Source of the DNA: JBBQCW01 sp038319025
GTDB lineage: Bacteria > Actinomycetota > Thermoleophilia > Solirubrobacterales > Solirubrobacteraceae
NCBI GenBank assembly: GCA_038319025.1
Contig: JBBQCW010000001.1
Location: 186,001-250,000, forward strand
Direction of reading: 5' to 3'
DNA: 64,000 bases
The notes under the pieces were generated by a model. That model saw only the letters and a list, made by a program, of their open reading frames with translations. It ran no database searches and was not told where the DNA came from. Below, one piece after another: positions 41,959 through 49,884 of this stretch (positions are counted from its first letter, which is position 1; each line of letters opens with the position of its first letter). The translations under genes were made by a program, and so were the position numbers.

Positions 41959-42705
41959 CCGACCGCCTTTAGCACGAGTGGCTTGGGCGAGTTCGGGACG
42001 GTTCCTGCTGACTTCATCGGCTGCATGTTGGTGACGGGGCCGCTGCCGCCGTGGCAGCCGGTGCTGTCCTTGTAGGACTGGTAGGTGAAGTTGCGAAGCG
42101 AGCCGCGGGTGCCGGCATAGATCGGGCTACCGGGCACCGGCGGGGACTGGAGGATCTGGGCGAACTGGGCCGGGAACGCGCCGCTGTTCGTGTACGGCGT
42201 GCCGGCGCATCCCGCGGTATCGAAATACAGCGGTCCGCCGAGGAGCCCGACGGGGTACGCGGTCCCGGGGTTGGCGTCGTAGCTGAGGATTGCGCCGGCG
42301 TCGGTGAGCACCGTCTGGTAGCTGGAGAAGACGCCGATGTCCCGGCCGATCCGGTTGCCCGCGCTGTCGTAGACGTCGTAGGGCAGGGGCTGGCCTGCGC
42401 CACCTGTCGCCCCCCTAACCGCCCGCGGCGCCCCCGGCGCCGGTGGCGCCGGTCGGACCGGCTTTGCCATGCAACGCGGAGCGCGCCGCGGCCGACAGCT
42501 TGACGAAGGTCACCGAGCGGTCAGCGAGTTGCTTGGACGTGATCGACTTGGCCTTGATCGTCGTCCCGCTGATCGCCTTGGCGGCGTTTGCGGCGTATGC
42601 CGGGCCACCGACGGCGATGAAGAGGGCGGTGGCGGAGAGCGCCAGGGCAACGTGCTGTCGCTGGACGTGGAATCGCCGGGATCGGGAAGGGCTGGACACT
42701 GCCAC
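41955..42705 (-). pseudogene. Collagen-like paralogue 3, frameshifted in the Gly-X-Y region
   Basis: The N-terminal half (signal ALALSATALFIAVGGPAYAA, then SGTTIKAKSITSKQLAD, then GKAGPTGATGAGG) runs into TAG at 42415-42417. The C-terminal half (GATGGAGQPLPYDVYDS, GVFSSYQTVLTDAG, two Cys, SPKPLVLKAV) is open in another frame that overlaps the break. Both parts match the two downstream paralogues, so this was one gene. The shift sits by a run of six G on the coding strand. The start is probably GTG 42705 or 42699. It could be a real mutation, a phase-variable tract or an assembly error. Confidence 0.7.
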
Positions 42706-42781
42706 GAGTGTGTTCCTCAACGGTGCCCTCGTCAAGTCCCAGAACAGTCTCGCCTTCTCGCCCGCCGTGACGGTCCGGCGG

Positions 42782-43156
42782 CTACCAGACTATGGGCACG
42801 CCGTACGCGCGGATAGCTGGATCAGCGGTGACGAGCGCGGCGGACTCGTGGCGAGCTTGCGCGATCAGCAGGCGGTCGAACGGGTCACGGTGGATCGGCG
42901 GCAGGTGCTCAACGGCGGCGGCATGGGCCAGGGTGACGGGCAGAGGAATCGCGCCGGTGCTGACCAGTGCCTCCGCGATGTCGCCCGGGACCTCAAGCTT
43001 GCCCAGCGATCGCTTGATCGCGACCTCCCAGACGACAGCGGCGCTCAACAAGACTTGGTTTGCGTCGTCGGCCAGCTGCCGTTGGCCTTCTGCGCTGAGC
43101 CGTCGGTCGCCGATGAGCCACCACAACGCAGCATGCGTGTCCAACAGGAGCTTCAT
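42782..43156 (-). CDS. PIN-domain toxin (VapC-like ribonuclease)
   Basis: 124 aa with the PIN acidic signature: D6 in LLLDTHAALWWL, E in VVWEVAIKRSLGKL, D in RDPFDRLLIAQA and D in LVTADPAI. This subgroup (WWL, WEV, DPFDRLL) is typical of VapC partners of Phd-type antitoxins. It should cleave RNA when freed from its antitoxin. Overlaps the antitoxin gene by 4 bp. Confidence 0.93.
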   Translation of the reverse strand: MKLLLDTHAALWWLIGDRRLSAEGQRQLADDANQVLLSAAVVWEVAIKRSLGKLEVPGDIAEALVSTGAIPLPVTLAHAAAVEHLPPIHRDPFDRLLIAQARHESAALVTADPAIRAYGVPIVW

Positions 43157-43389
43157 TGCATGCCGAAGGCGTCGGCGATCTCATCGGGGAGCTCGTCGAA
43201 GTCATCTGCGACGCGAACCTGGCCGCGCCAGATGCCGAACGAGTCGAGCATCCTTGACGGAGCGGCCACCGGTACGAGCCGGGCGACCGGCTTGCCGCTG
43301 CGGGTGATGCAGATGTCCTCACCTGCCTCTGCGCGCTTGACCAGCTGGGAGAGAGTGGACTTTGCCTCGTGCATTCCGACATCGGTCAT
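43153..43389 (-). CDS. Phd/YefM-family antitoxin
   Basis: 78 aa. The N-terminal MTDVGMHEAKSTLSQLVKRA and ICITRSGKPVARLVP match the Phd/YefM DNA-binding fold; the C-terminus (FDELPDEIADAFG) is the likely toxin-binding peptide. It is expected to repress its own promoter with the toxin. The upstream sequence 43400-43425 has repeated CTAG (GCTAGCTAGATTACCTAG), a possible operator. Confidence 0.9.
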   Translation of the reverse strand: MTDVGMHEAKSTLSQLVKRAEAGEDICITRSGKPVARLVPVAAPSRMLDSFGIWRGQVRVADDFDELPDEIADAFGMQ

Positions 43390-43497
43390 AAGGCGAAGAT
43401 ATCAGGCTAGCTAGATTACCTAGTGACGGGTCGCAGGGTGTAACGTTCACGGCGTGATTGCCACTCGCCATGCGATGCAGATCCGGAGCGAACGGCC

Positions 43498-44205
43498 TTG
43501 CGGCTCATCACGGTGAAGCGAATCCGCTGGATGGTCGTCCTCGCCGTCGTCGTCGCAATGGGCGGTGCCGTTCAAGCCGGCGCCGCCGACTCGCACGCCC
43601 CACGCGGGGCTCCCGACCGTTGGCTACCAGCTGATGAGTGGGTGATGAGCGGGTGGTCGCCGATCGATGAGACGCGGCTCCAGCAGCTAACCGGGATCGA
43701 TCGCCGTGAGCTGCGTCTTTGGTTGGACAATCACCGCAGTCTCGGCGAACTCGTCCAGGTACACGGAGTGCGTGGTCGGCGAGCCTTCGCGGTCACGCTG
43801 ACCGCGCCTCAGTGCGCCGCGCGGCAGCCGGGCCAGGTGTCGTGCCGGGACCTGCGTGATCGGGTCGCCGACATGTTCAGTCAGCCACATCTCGCCCGAC
43901 ACGTGCTCTTCCACGTGTACCACTCGCATGAGCTCATCATGCACACGCGATGGCTCTTCGGGCTGTCGCCTGCGGGCTTCGCCGCCGCCCGAGCTCGCGG
44001 CCATTCGCCGCTCCAGATCGCGACGTCGAGCGGGATCGATGAGGCCACCTTGACCGCCCGCCTCAAGCACTTCTTCCTCCTCCGCGATGCGCGCGGCGTC
44101 CGGGAGGGCGCGCAGACCGAACCGCAAGCGGCGTTGCAGGCCGCCCGCCAGTCGGCCGGCATGTCCTTCTACATCCACAAGCCGTACGCCTCGCCGTTCC
44201 ACTAG
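43498..44205 (+). CDS. Secreted or membrane-anchored protein of unknown function
   Basis: 235 aa from TTG 43498 (GTG 43513 is an alternative). Signal segment WMVVLAVVVAMGGAVQAGAA, then RWLPADEWVMSGWSPIDETR and LTGIDRRELRLWLDNHRSLG, which look like HTH-type helical pairs repeated again at IATSSGIDEATLTARLKHF. Three to four Cys/His residues (QCAARQPGQVSC, HVYHSHELIMH). No family recognised. Confidence 0.65.
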   Translation: MRLITVKRIRWMVVLAVVVAMGGAVQAGAADSHAPRGAPDRWLPADEWVMSGWSPIDETRLQQLTGIDRRELRLWLDNHRSLGELVQVHGVRGRRAFAVTLTAPQCAARQPGQVSCRDLRDRVADMFSQPHLARHVLFHVYHSHELIMHTRWLFGLSPAGFAAARARGHSPLQIATSSGIDEATLTARLKHFFLLRDARGVREGAQTEPQAALQAARQSAGMSFYIHKPYASPFH

Positions 44206-44473
44206 CCGGATCACGCGGTGACCTTCGGGGTTGCCGACGCGAACAGGAGGTCTGAGGGCCCGGTGGCCTGCGGCGGCGCGAACGAGACCGAGGCCCAATG
44301 AACCTGAGCCGCGGTGGCTGACGGGCGGCGTAAAGGGGATCGGCGCGGCGAGCCTGCTTGCCGACATGGGACATGAGGTTCCGACGTCGCTGTAGGGGCC
44401 CTCGGCCTCACGCGATTCCATCAGACCAACTGACCGGAGCATCCGCGCGTCATCCGGGCGCCACGACTTCCTG
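44206..44473. other. Intergenic gap with a possible decayed minus-strand frame
   Basis: Two minus-strand frames look partly natural: ESREAEGPYSDVGTSCPMSA at about 44320-44420, and QVHWASVSFAPPQATGPSDL ending in TGA near 44211. They lie in different frames, so this may be a small decayed gene. Nothing else is supported here. Confidence 0.25.
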
Positions 44474-44504
44474 GGGGGGATGAGATCGCTTTTGCGACCT
44501 CCCC
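44474..44504 (-). terminator. Terminator of tRNA-Met
   Basis: On the minus strand, directly after the tRNA, a T5 run is followed by GGGGAGGTCGC-AAAA-GCGATCTC-AT-CCCC, an almost fully paired stem with a 4-nt loop and one two-base bulge. Confidence 0.65.
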
Positions 44505-44509
44505 AAAAA

Positions 44510-44583
44510 TGCCGGAGGAGGGACTCGAACCCCCGACACGCGGATTATGATTCCGCTGCTCTAACCAGCTGAGCTACTCCGGC
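44510..44583 (-). tRNA. tRNA-Met (anticodon CAT)
   Basis: Acceptor GCCGGAG/CTCCGGC with discriminator A, D arm GCTCAGCTGGTTAGAGC, anticodon arm GCGGA-ATCATAA-TCCGC with anticodon CAT, T arm containing TTCGAGT. The GCTC D stem and first base pair fit elongator tRNA-Met, not the initiator. Lysidine-modified tRNA-Ile cannot be fully excluded. Confidence 0.92.
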
Positions 44584-44657
44584 GGGGAGCGGGCAGTGTA
44601 GCCAGGGGATGGCCGGGTTCGTCCTGTCGTGCCGACCGCGCGCGTACGCTGCTCCAG

Positions 44658-45530
44658 GTGCTTGTCGATGACGCCCTCCTGGGAATACCGAACGTGTCCG
44701 AGGGCCGGGACGGCGCTGCACTGGAGGCCATCGGCGGGGCCTACGCCGGCGCTCCGGGCGCATGCCTCCTTGACGTTCACGCCGATCCAGATCACCACCG
44801 CGCGGTGTTCACGCTCGCCGCCGCCCCGGGCATGCTGGCGCAGTCGCTCTTGAACGGTGCTGCCGAGGCGATCGCCCGCATCGACCTGCGGGCGGAGCGC
44901 GGTACCCACCCGCATGTCGGCGCGGTGGACGTGAGCCCAGTCGTATTCCTGGACGACGCACGGCGTGGCGCGGCCGTTGCAGAGGCGTTGCTGCTCGCTG
45001 ACCGCCTGGGGCACGAACTGCACCTGCCTGTCTTTCTCTACGGGATCCTCGCGGGCGGCCGCACCCGCGCCGAGATTCGCCGTGGCGGTCTCGCAACGCT
45101 CAGCGAGCGCATGCGTGACGGATCGCTCGTCCCCGACTTCGGCCCCCGCGAGCCACACCCGACGGCCGGCGCTGTGCTCGTCGCGGCTCGGCCGCCGCTC
45201 GTCGCCTTCAACGTGGAGCTGCAACCGCCGGCCACGCTCGATGACGCCCGGCGCATCGCGGCGCTGATCCGGGAGGGCGGGGCCGAAGGTCTCCCCGGAG
45301 TTCGCGCGATCGGCCTCACGCTTCCGGCGCGCAGCGACATCGCCCAGGTCTCGATGAACGTAGAGGATCACGTAGCGGTGCCGCTGGCTGCGGTCGTCGC
45401 CCGGATCGCCCGTCATGCGGTAATCGCGCAAGCTGAACTCGTCGGACTGGCTCCTGCCGCAGCCTTCGCGGGGTTCCCCGACGACGTACACGTGCGCAAC
45501 AGAAACACGGTCGAGGCGGCGCTGGCGTAG
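44658..45530 (+). CDS. ftcD: Glutamate formimidoyltransferase
   Basis: 290 aa from GTG 44658. It has the FTCD N-terminal signature (GIPNVSEGRD), DVHADPDHHRAVFTLA, RIDLRAERGTHPHVGAVDV and FNVELQPPATLDDARRIA, followed by LPARSDIAQVSMNVED. It transfers the formimino group between formimino-glutamate and tetrahydrofolate in histidine degradation. Only the transferase part is present, with no cyclodeaminase domain. No other hut genes are in the window. The next gene follows 10 bp downstream. Confidence 0.9.
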   Translation: MLVDDALLGIPNVSEGRDGAALEAIGGAYAGAPGACLLDVHADPDHHRAVFTLAAAPGMLAQSLLNGAAEAIARIDLRAERGTHPHVGAVDVSPVVFLDDARRGAAVAEALLLADRLGHELHLPVFLYGILAGGRTRAEIRRGGLATLSERMRDGSLVPDFGPREPHPTAGAVLVAARPPLVAFNVELQPPATLDDARRIAALIREGGAEGLPGVRAIGLTLPARSDIAQVSMNVEDHVAVPLAAVVARIARHAVIAQAELVGLAPAAAFAGFPDDVHVRNRNTVEAALA

Positions 45531-45540
45531 ATTCCTGCGT

Positions 45541-45933
45541 ATGGCCCAGACCAAGCGCAAGCGCCAGACCAAACACCGTGGCAACGCGGCCGGAATGGTG
45601 GAGACGCGGGGCCGCACGGGCCGCAAGCCCACCGAGAGTGAGAAGAAGGCCGACGGCAAGCAGGCGCGTCTGGACAAGCTCAATCAGCCGCCCACGTGGC
45701 GGGGGGCGATGATCCGGTCGGCAATCGCGACGGTGATCTTCGTTGCTGTCGTCCTGTTGCTGTTCAAGCAGCCGGTCAAGTCGGCGGTGGCGCTGGCCGG
45801 GTTCGTGTTCTTGTTCTACATCCCGCTCGGCTACTACACAGACCTCATTCTGTATCGCCGCCGGATGAAGAAGCAGGGGATGCCCGACGCCTCGCGGACC
45901 GTCGTGAAGACGACGCCGCGCAAGAAGGGCTGA
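45541..45933 (+). CDS. Small basic two-TM protein
   Basis: 130 aa. A long Lys/Arg-rich N-terminus (QTKRKRQTKHRGN) precedes two TM helices (SAIATVIFVAVVLLLFKQ and VALAGFVFLFYIPLGYYTDL) and another basic tail (RRRMKKQGMPDASRT). Conserved-looking, function unknown. It lies between ftcD and the hydrolase in one run of genes. Confidence 0.75.
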   Translation: MAQTKRKRQTKHRGNAAGMVETRGRTGRKPTESEKKADGKQARLDKLNQPPTWRGAMIRSAIATVIFVAVVLLLFKQPVKSAVALAGFVFLFYIPLGYYTDLILYRRRMKKQGMPDASRTVVKTTPRKKG

Positions 45934-45938
45934 CCGGC

Positions 45939-46580
45939 ATGGAGGTGCGCACCTTCACCGTCGGGCCGGTGCAGGAGAACTGCTTTCTCGCTCGCCAAGA
46001 CGGCTCGGATCGGGCGATCATGATCGATCCGGGGGAGGAGGCGCCGCGGCTGCTCGCCGCCCTCGACGAGCTGGGCGTGGGGCTCGACGCCATCCTGCTC
46101 ACGCACACGCACTTTGACCACGTCGGCGCGGTCGCCCCGGTCGCTCGCGCCACGGGTGCGCCCGTGTACGTCCCGGAACTTGAAAAGCACGTTCTGGCGG
46201 ACATCATGACCTACGTCCCGTTCGCCGGTTTCGGCCCGTTCGAGAGCTGGGATGCGGAGCAGACCCTCGTTGGCGGGGAGCGCCTCGAACTCGCGGGGAT
46301 GCAGATCGACGTGTTGTTCACCCCCGGTCACAGCCCCGGGCACGTGACCTACCTTGTCGAGGGCGAGAACGTCATGTTCAGCGGCGACGTCCTCTTTCAG
46401 GGCTCGGTCGGCCGCACGGATCTGCCTGGTGGCGATTGGCCCACGCTGGAAGCATCGATCGGATCGCTGCTCGAACAATGCGACGACGACGTCGCCGTTT
46501 ACCCGGGCCACATGGGCGCCACCACGCTCGGTCGCGAGCGCGCTACGAACCCGTTCCTCGCCGAACTCACCGGTCGCTGA
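45939..46580 (+). CDS. Metallo-beta-lactamase-fold hydrolase, glyoxalase II-like
   Basis: 213 aa from ATG 45939. MBL metal site THTHFDHVGA (HxHxDH), H in FTPGHSPGH, D in VMFSGDVLFQGSVGRTDLP and H in YPGHMGATTLGRE. The GRTDLPGG segment and length fit YcbL-type glyoxalase II-like hydrolases, which hydrolyse thioesters such as S-lactoylglutathione analogues. The natural thiol in actinobacteria would be mycothiol or similar. The hisS start lies 5 bp downstream. Confidence 0.88.
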   Translation: MEVRTFTVGPVQENCFLARQDGSDRAIMIDPGEEAPRLLAALDELGVGLDAILLTHTHFDHVGAVAPVARATGAPVYVPELEKHVLADIMTYVPFAGFGPFESWDAEQTLVGGERLELAGMQIDVLFTPGHSPGHVTYLVEGENVMFSGDVLFQGSVGRTDLPGGDWPTLEASIGSLLEQCDDDVAVYPGHMGATTLGRERATNPFLAELTGR

Positions 46581-46585
46581 GCGCC

Positions 46586-47839
46586 ATGGACAAGATCCAG
46601 GCCCCGCGCGGGACGTTCGACGTACTGCCCGGCCAGGAGGACGCCCGCCACGCCATCGAGCGGACGGCGGCGCGCATCCTCAGCGCCGCCGGCTACCAGC
46701 GCATCGAAACCCCGATCTTCGAGGCCACCCAGCTGTTCAGCCGTTCGGTGGGCGCATCCACGGACATCGTGCAGAAGGAGATGTACACCTTCGAGGACGG
46801 TGGCGGACGATCACTGACGCTGCGCCCGGAGGTGACCGCGCCCATCGCGCGTTCCTACATCGAACACGGGATGCACAAGCTCCCGCAGCCGGTGAAGCTC
46901 TGGTACCTCGGTCCGTGCTTCCGGTTCGAGCGCGCTCAGGCCGGTCGGTACCGCCAGTTCTTCCAGCTCGGCGCGGAGGCCATCGGTGGCGCGGACCCGG
47001 CCGTCGACGCTGAGCTGATCACCCTGCTGCACCGGATCCTGAGTGAAGTCGGGGTTCAGGGCGTGCGCCTGCGGCTCTCCAGTTTGGGCACCCCGGCGAC
47101 ACGCGCCGCCTACCGCGAACGGCTGCGGACCTACCTGCGGACTCACGAAGCAGAGCTGAGCGAAGAGGTGCGCGAGCGCATCGACCTGAACCCGCTGCGC
47201 GCCTTCGACTCCGACCATGCCGGCACGAAAGCGGTGATGGCGGACGCGCCGCTGCTGCTCGACGAGCTGGATCCCGAGGACGCCTCGCACTTCGCCCAGG
47301 TGCGCGAACTGCTCGACGTCGCCGACGTGGCTTACGAGATCGACCCGACGCTGGTGCGTGGGCTGGACTACTACGCGCGGACGGTGTTCGAGTTCACCAG
47401 TGACGCGCTCGGGGCACAAAGCGGCGTGGGCGGCGGTGGGCGCTACGACGGGCTCGTCGAGCAACTCGGCGGCGTCGCTACCCCGGGCTGCGGCTGGGCC
47501 GCCGGCGTGGAGCGGATGCTGCTCGCCGGCGCCGAGCGGGTGACTGCGCCCCCGCAGGTGGACCTGTACGTCGCCTTCGAGGGCGACGCAGCCCGCACCC
47601 GGGCGTTTGCCATCACCACGTACGCGCGGCGCGCCGGCCGCTACGCGCAGATGGAGCTGGCCGGGCGCTCCAACAAGGGCCAGCTGAAGGCCGCTGATCG
47701 GGCCGGGGCGCGCTTTGTGGCGATCGTGCGCGAGGATGGAACCGTGCTCAAGGACATGGAGACGGGTCATCAGCAGGAGATCGTCGGCGATGCTGACGCC
47801 GTGGTCGCCGCCGTACAGCGCGGCATGAAGGCGCTCTAA
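46586..47839 (+). CDS. hisS: Histidyl-tRNA synthetase
   Basis: 417 aa from ATG 46586. Class II motifs: AIERTAARILSAAGYQRIET (motif 1 region), TLRPEVTAPIARSYIEH (motif 2), and the His-specific LVRGLDYYARTVFEF and GVGGGGRYDGLVEQLGG, ending with the anticodon-binding domain QMELAGRSNKGQLKAADRAG. Charges tRNA-His. Overlaps aspS by 1 bp, so they form an operon. Confidence 0.97.
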   Translation: MDKIQAPRGTFDVLPGQEDARHAIERTAARILSAAGYQRIETPIFEATQLFSRSVGASTDIVQKEMYTFEDGGGRSLTLRPEVTAPIARSYIEHGMHKLPQPVKLWYLGPCFRFERAQAGRYRQFFQLGAEAIGGADPAVDAELITLLHRILSEVGVQGVRLRLSSLGTPATRAAYRERLRTYLRTHEAELSEEVRERIDLNPLRAFDSDHAGTKAVMADAPLLLDELDPEDASHFAQVRELLDVADVAYEIDPTLVRGLDYYARTVFEFTSDALGAQSGVGGGGRYDGLVEQLGGVATPGCGWAAGVERMLLAGAERVTAPPQVDLYVAFEGDAARTRAFAITTYARRAGRYAQMELAGRSNKGQLKAADRAGARFVAIVREDGTVLKDMETGHQQEIVGDADAVVAAVQRGMKAL

Positions 47840-49626
47840 TGCCCGCGATGCAGCCGCCGGCACCCAACGGTTTTCGCGATGCCTGGTGCGGCTCACTCAG
47901 TGCGACCGACGAGGGCGCGACCCGCCGGGTCGCCGGCTGGGTCCATCGCCGCCGCGACCACGGTGGCTTGATCTTCATCGACCTGCGTGACCGGACCGGC
48001 CTGGTGCAACTGGTCTTCCATCCCGACGTGGCGCCCGAGGCGTTCGCTGCCGCCGAGCGCTTGCGTTCGGAGCACGTCGTGAGCGCCGTCGGCGAGGTGG
48101 TTCTGCGCTCCGCCGAGAACGTGAACCCCAACCTGGATTCCGGCGCCATCGAGATCTCGGTGACCGCGATGAACGTGTTGGCTGAGTCACCGACTCCGCC
48201 GTTCGCCGTCGACGAGGACACCCCGGTCGACGAGACGTTGCGCCTCAAGCACCGGGTCATCGACCTGCGCCGAACCGGGATGCGCGACACGATGCTGTTG
48301 CGCCATGAGGTAGTGCGCACGATCCGCCGCGAGCTCGAGGCGATGGATTTCGTCGACATCGAGACGCCGATCCTCACGAACGCGACTCCGGAAGGCGCAC
48401 GCGATTTTCTCGTGCCCTCACGGCTTCAGCCCGGCGCCTGGTACGCACTGCCGCAGTCGCCCCAGCTCTTCAAGCAACTGCTCATGATGGCCGGCTTCGA
48501 GCGGTATTACCAGATCGCTCGCTGCTTCCGTGACGAAGACCTTCGCGGCTTCCGCCAACCTGAATTCACGCAGCTGGACCTCGAAATGTCCTTCGTCGAG
48601 GAGGACGACATCATCGCGGTGATGGAGCAGGTGATGAGCGCCGTCTTTGCGGTCGGTGACTTCGCGGTGGATCCTGCCCCGTGGCCCCGCCTCTCCTACG
48701 CCGATGTGATGCTCCGGTACGGCTCCGACAAGCCCGACGTGCGCTTCGGGCTCCAGATCAGCGATATCTCCGCCGCGCTCGCCGGTTCGGACTTCAAGGT
48801 GTTCGAGACCGTGCTCGGGGCCGGGGGAGTCGTACGGGCGATCAACTGCGGGCAGCAGACGCTGTCGCGAGCTGAGTTGGATGGCCTCAACGAGGTGGCT
48901 CAGCGGCACGGCGGAAAGGCTGTGGCTTGGGCGTTCGTGCAGCCGGACGGCACGTGGCGTTCGCCGATCGCCAAGTTCCTGGGCGAGGATCGCGTGAGCG
49001 CAGCAAACGCAGCACTGGGCGCGGTCGCCGAGGATCTCGTGGTGTTCGTCGCCGATCAAGCCGCCGTGGCCGCGCCGGTGCTCGGGGCGCTGCGGTTGCA
49101 CCTGGGTGCCAAGTTCGGGCTCATTCCGAATGACCGCCACGCCGCGGTGTGGATCGTTGACTTCCCGATGTTCGAGCCGCTCGAGGGCGGCGGGTTCACC
49201 GCGGTCCACCATCCGTTCAGCGCGCCCACCGGATCCTTCGACGATCCGGCTGCCATGTCGTCACGCAACTACGACCTGGCTCTGGACGGCGTGGAGATCG
49301 GCGGCGGTTCAATCCGCATCTCCACCCCCGATGTCCAGCGACAGGTCTTCGACGTGATCGGCCTGAGCGACGAGGAGGCCAAGGAGCGCTTCGGCTTCCT
49401 GCTCGACGCGCTTCAGTACGGCGCGCCGCCCCACGGCGGCATCGCGATGGGGATCGACCGGATCGTCGCGCTGCTGGCTGGCCTGGACTCGATCCGCGAC
49501 GTGATCGCCTTCCCGAAGACCGCCAGCGGCGGCGACCCGCTCACAGGCGCGCCGGCCCCGGTGGACGCAAAGCAATTGGCTGAACTGGCGCTGCGCAGCA
49601 TGGCGCCACCGCCACCGGTGGGCTGA
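47839..49626 (+). CDS. aspS: Aspartyl-tRNA synthetase (bacterial type)
   Basis: 595 aa. OB-fold anticodon domain at the N-terminus (RVAGWVHRRRDHGGLIFIDL), class II core with FRDEDLRGFRQPEFTQLDLE, a GAD insertion and the C-terminal motif 3 GIAMGIDRIVALLAG. The full length matches bacterial AspRS. Whether it also charges tRNA-Asn cannot be decided here; the gatCAB genes are not in the window. Confidence 0.97.
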   Translation: MPAMQPPAPNGFRDAWCGSLSATDEGATRRVAGWVHRRRDHGGLIFIDLRDRTGLVQLVFHPDVAPEAFAAAERLRSEHVVSAVGEVVLRSAENVNPNLDSGAIEISVTAMNVLAESPTPPFAVDEDTPVDETLRLKHRVIDLRRTGMRDTMLLRHEVVRTIRRELEAMDFVDIETPILTNATPEGARDFLVPSRLQPGAWYALPQSPQLFKQLLMMAGFERYYQIARCFRDEDLRGFRQPEFTQLDLEMSFVEEDDIIAVMEQVMSAVFAVGDFAVDPAPWPRLSYADVMLRYGSDKPDVRFGLQISDISAALAGSDFKVFETVLGAGGVVRAINCGQQTLSRAELDGLNEVAQRHGGKAVAWAFVQPDGTWRSPIAKFLGEDRVSAANAALGAVAEDLVVFVADQAAVAAPVLGALRLHLGAKFGLIPNDRHAAVWIVDFPMFEPLEGGGFTAVHHPFSAPTGSFDDPAAMSSRNYDLALDGVEIGGGSIRISTPDVQRQVFDVIGLSDEEAKERFGFLLDALQYGAPPHGGIAMGIDRIVALLAGLDSIRDVIAFPKTASGGDPLTGAPAPVDAKQLAELALRSMAPPPPVG

Positions 49627-49677
49627 CCAAACGCGGGCAGGCTCGGGCGTCAGCGGCGCCTGCGTAGCCTGTACTTC

Positions 49678-49884
49678 ATGGGCGGTGAGCGATTCGGGTG
49701 GACTCAGACCAAGGACGGCCGCGTGCGGATCACCTGGGAGAACCGCGTGGTGACGACGTTGGCCGGCGCAAGGGCGGACTCTTTCCTGCGGCGCGTCGAC
49801 GGCGCAGATGACGCCCGCGAGCAGGCTGAGTTGCAGCGTGCCACCGGCAACTTCAAGCGCGGGAACGAGCGGGCGGCCTCATGA
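49678..49884 (+). CDS. Small conserved hypothetical protein
   Basis: 68 aa, beta-type N-terminus (RFGWTQTKDGRVRITWENR) followed by a helix (RADSFLRRVDGADDAREQA) and a basic end. It resembles small proteins found beside tRNA-modification genes but I cannot name it. Overlaps the IscU-MnmA gene by 4 bp. Confidence 0.7.
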   Translation: MGGERFGWTQTKDGRVRITWENRVVTTLAGARADSFLRRVDGADDAREQAELQRATGNFKRGNERAAS

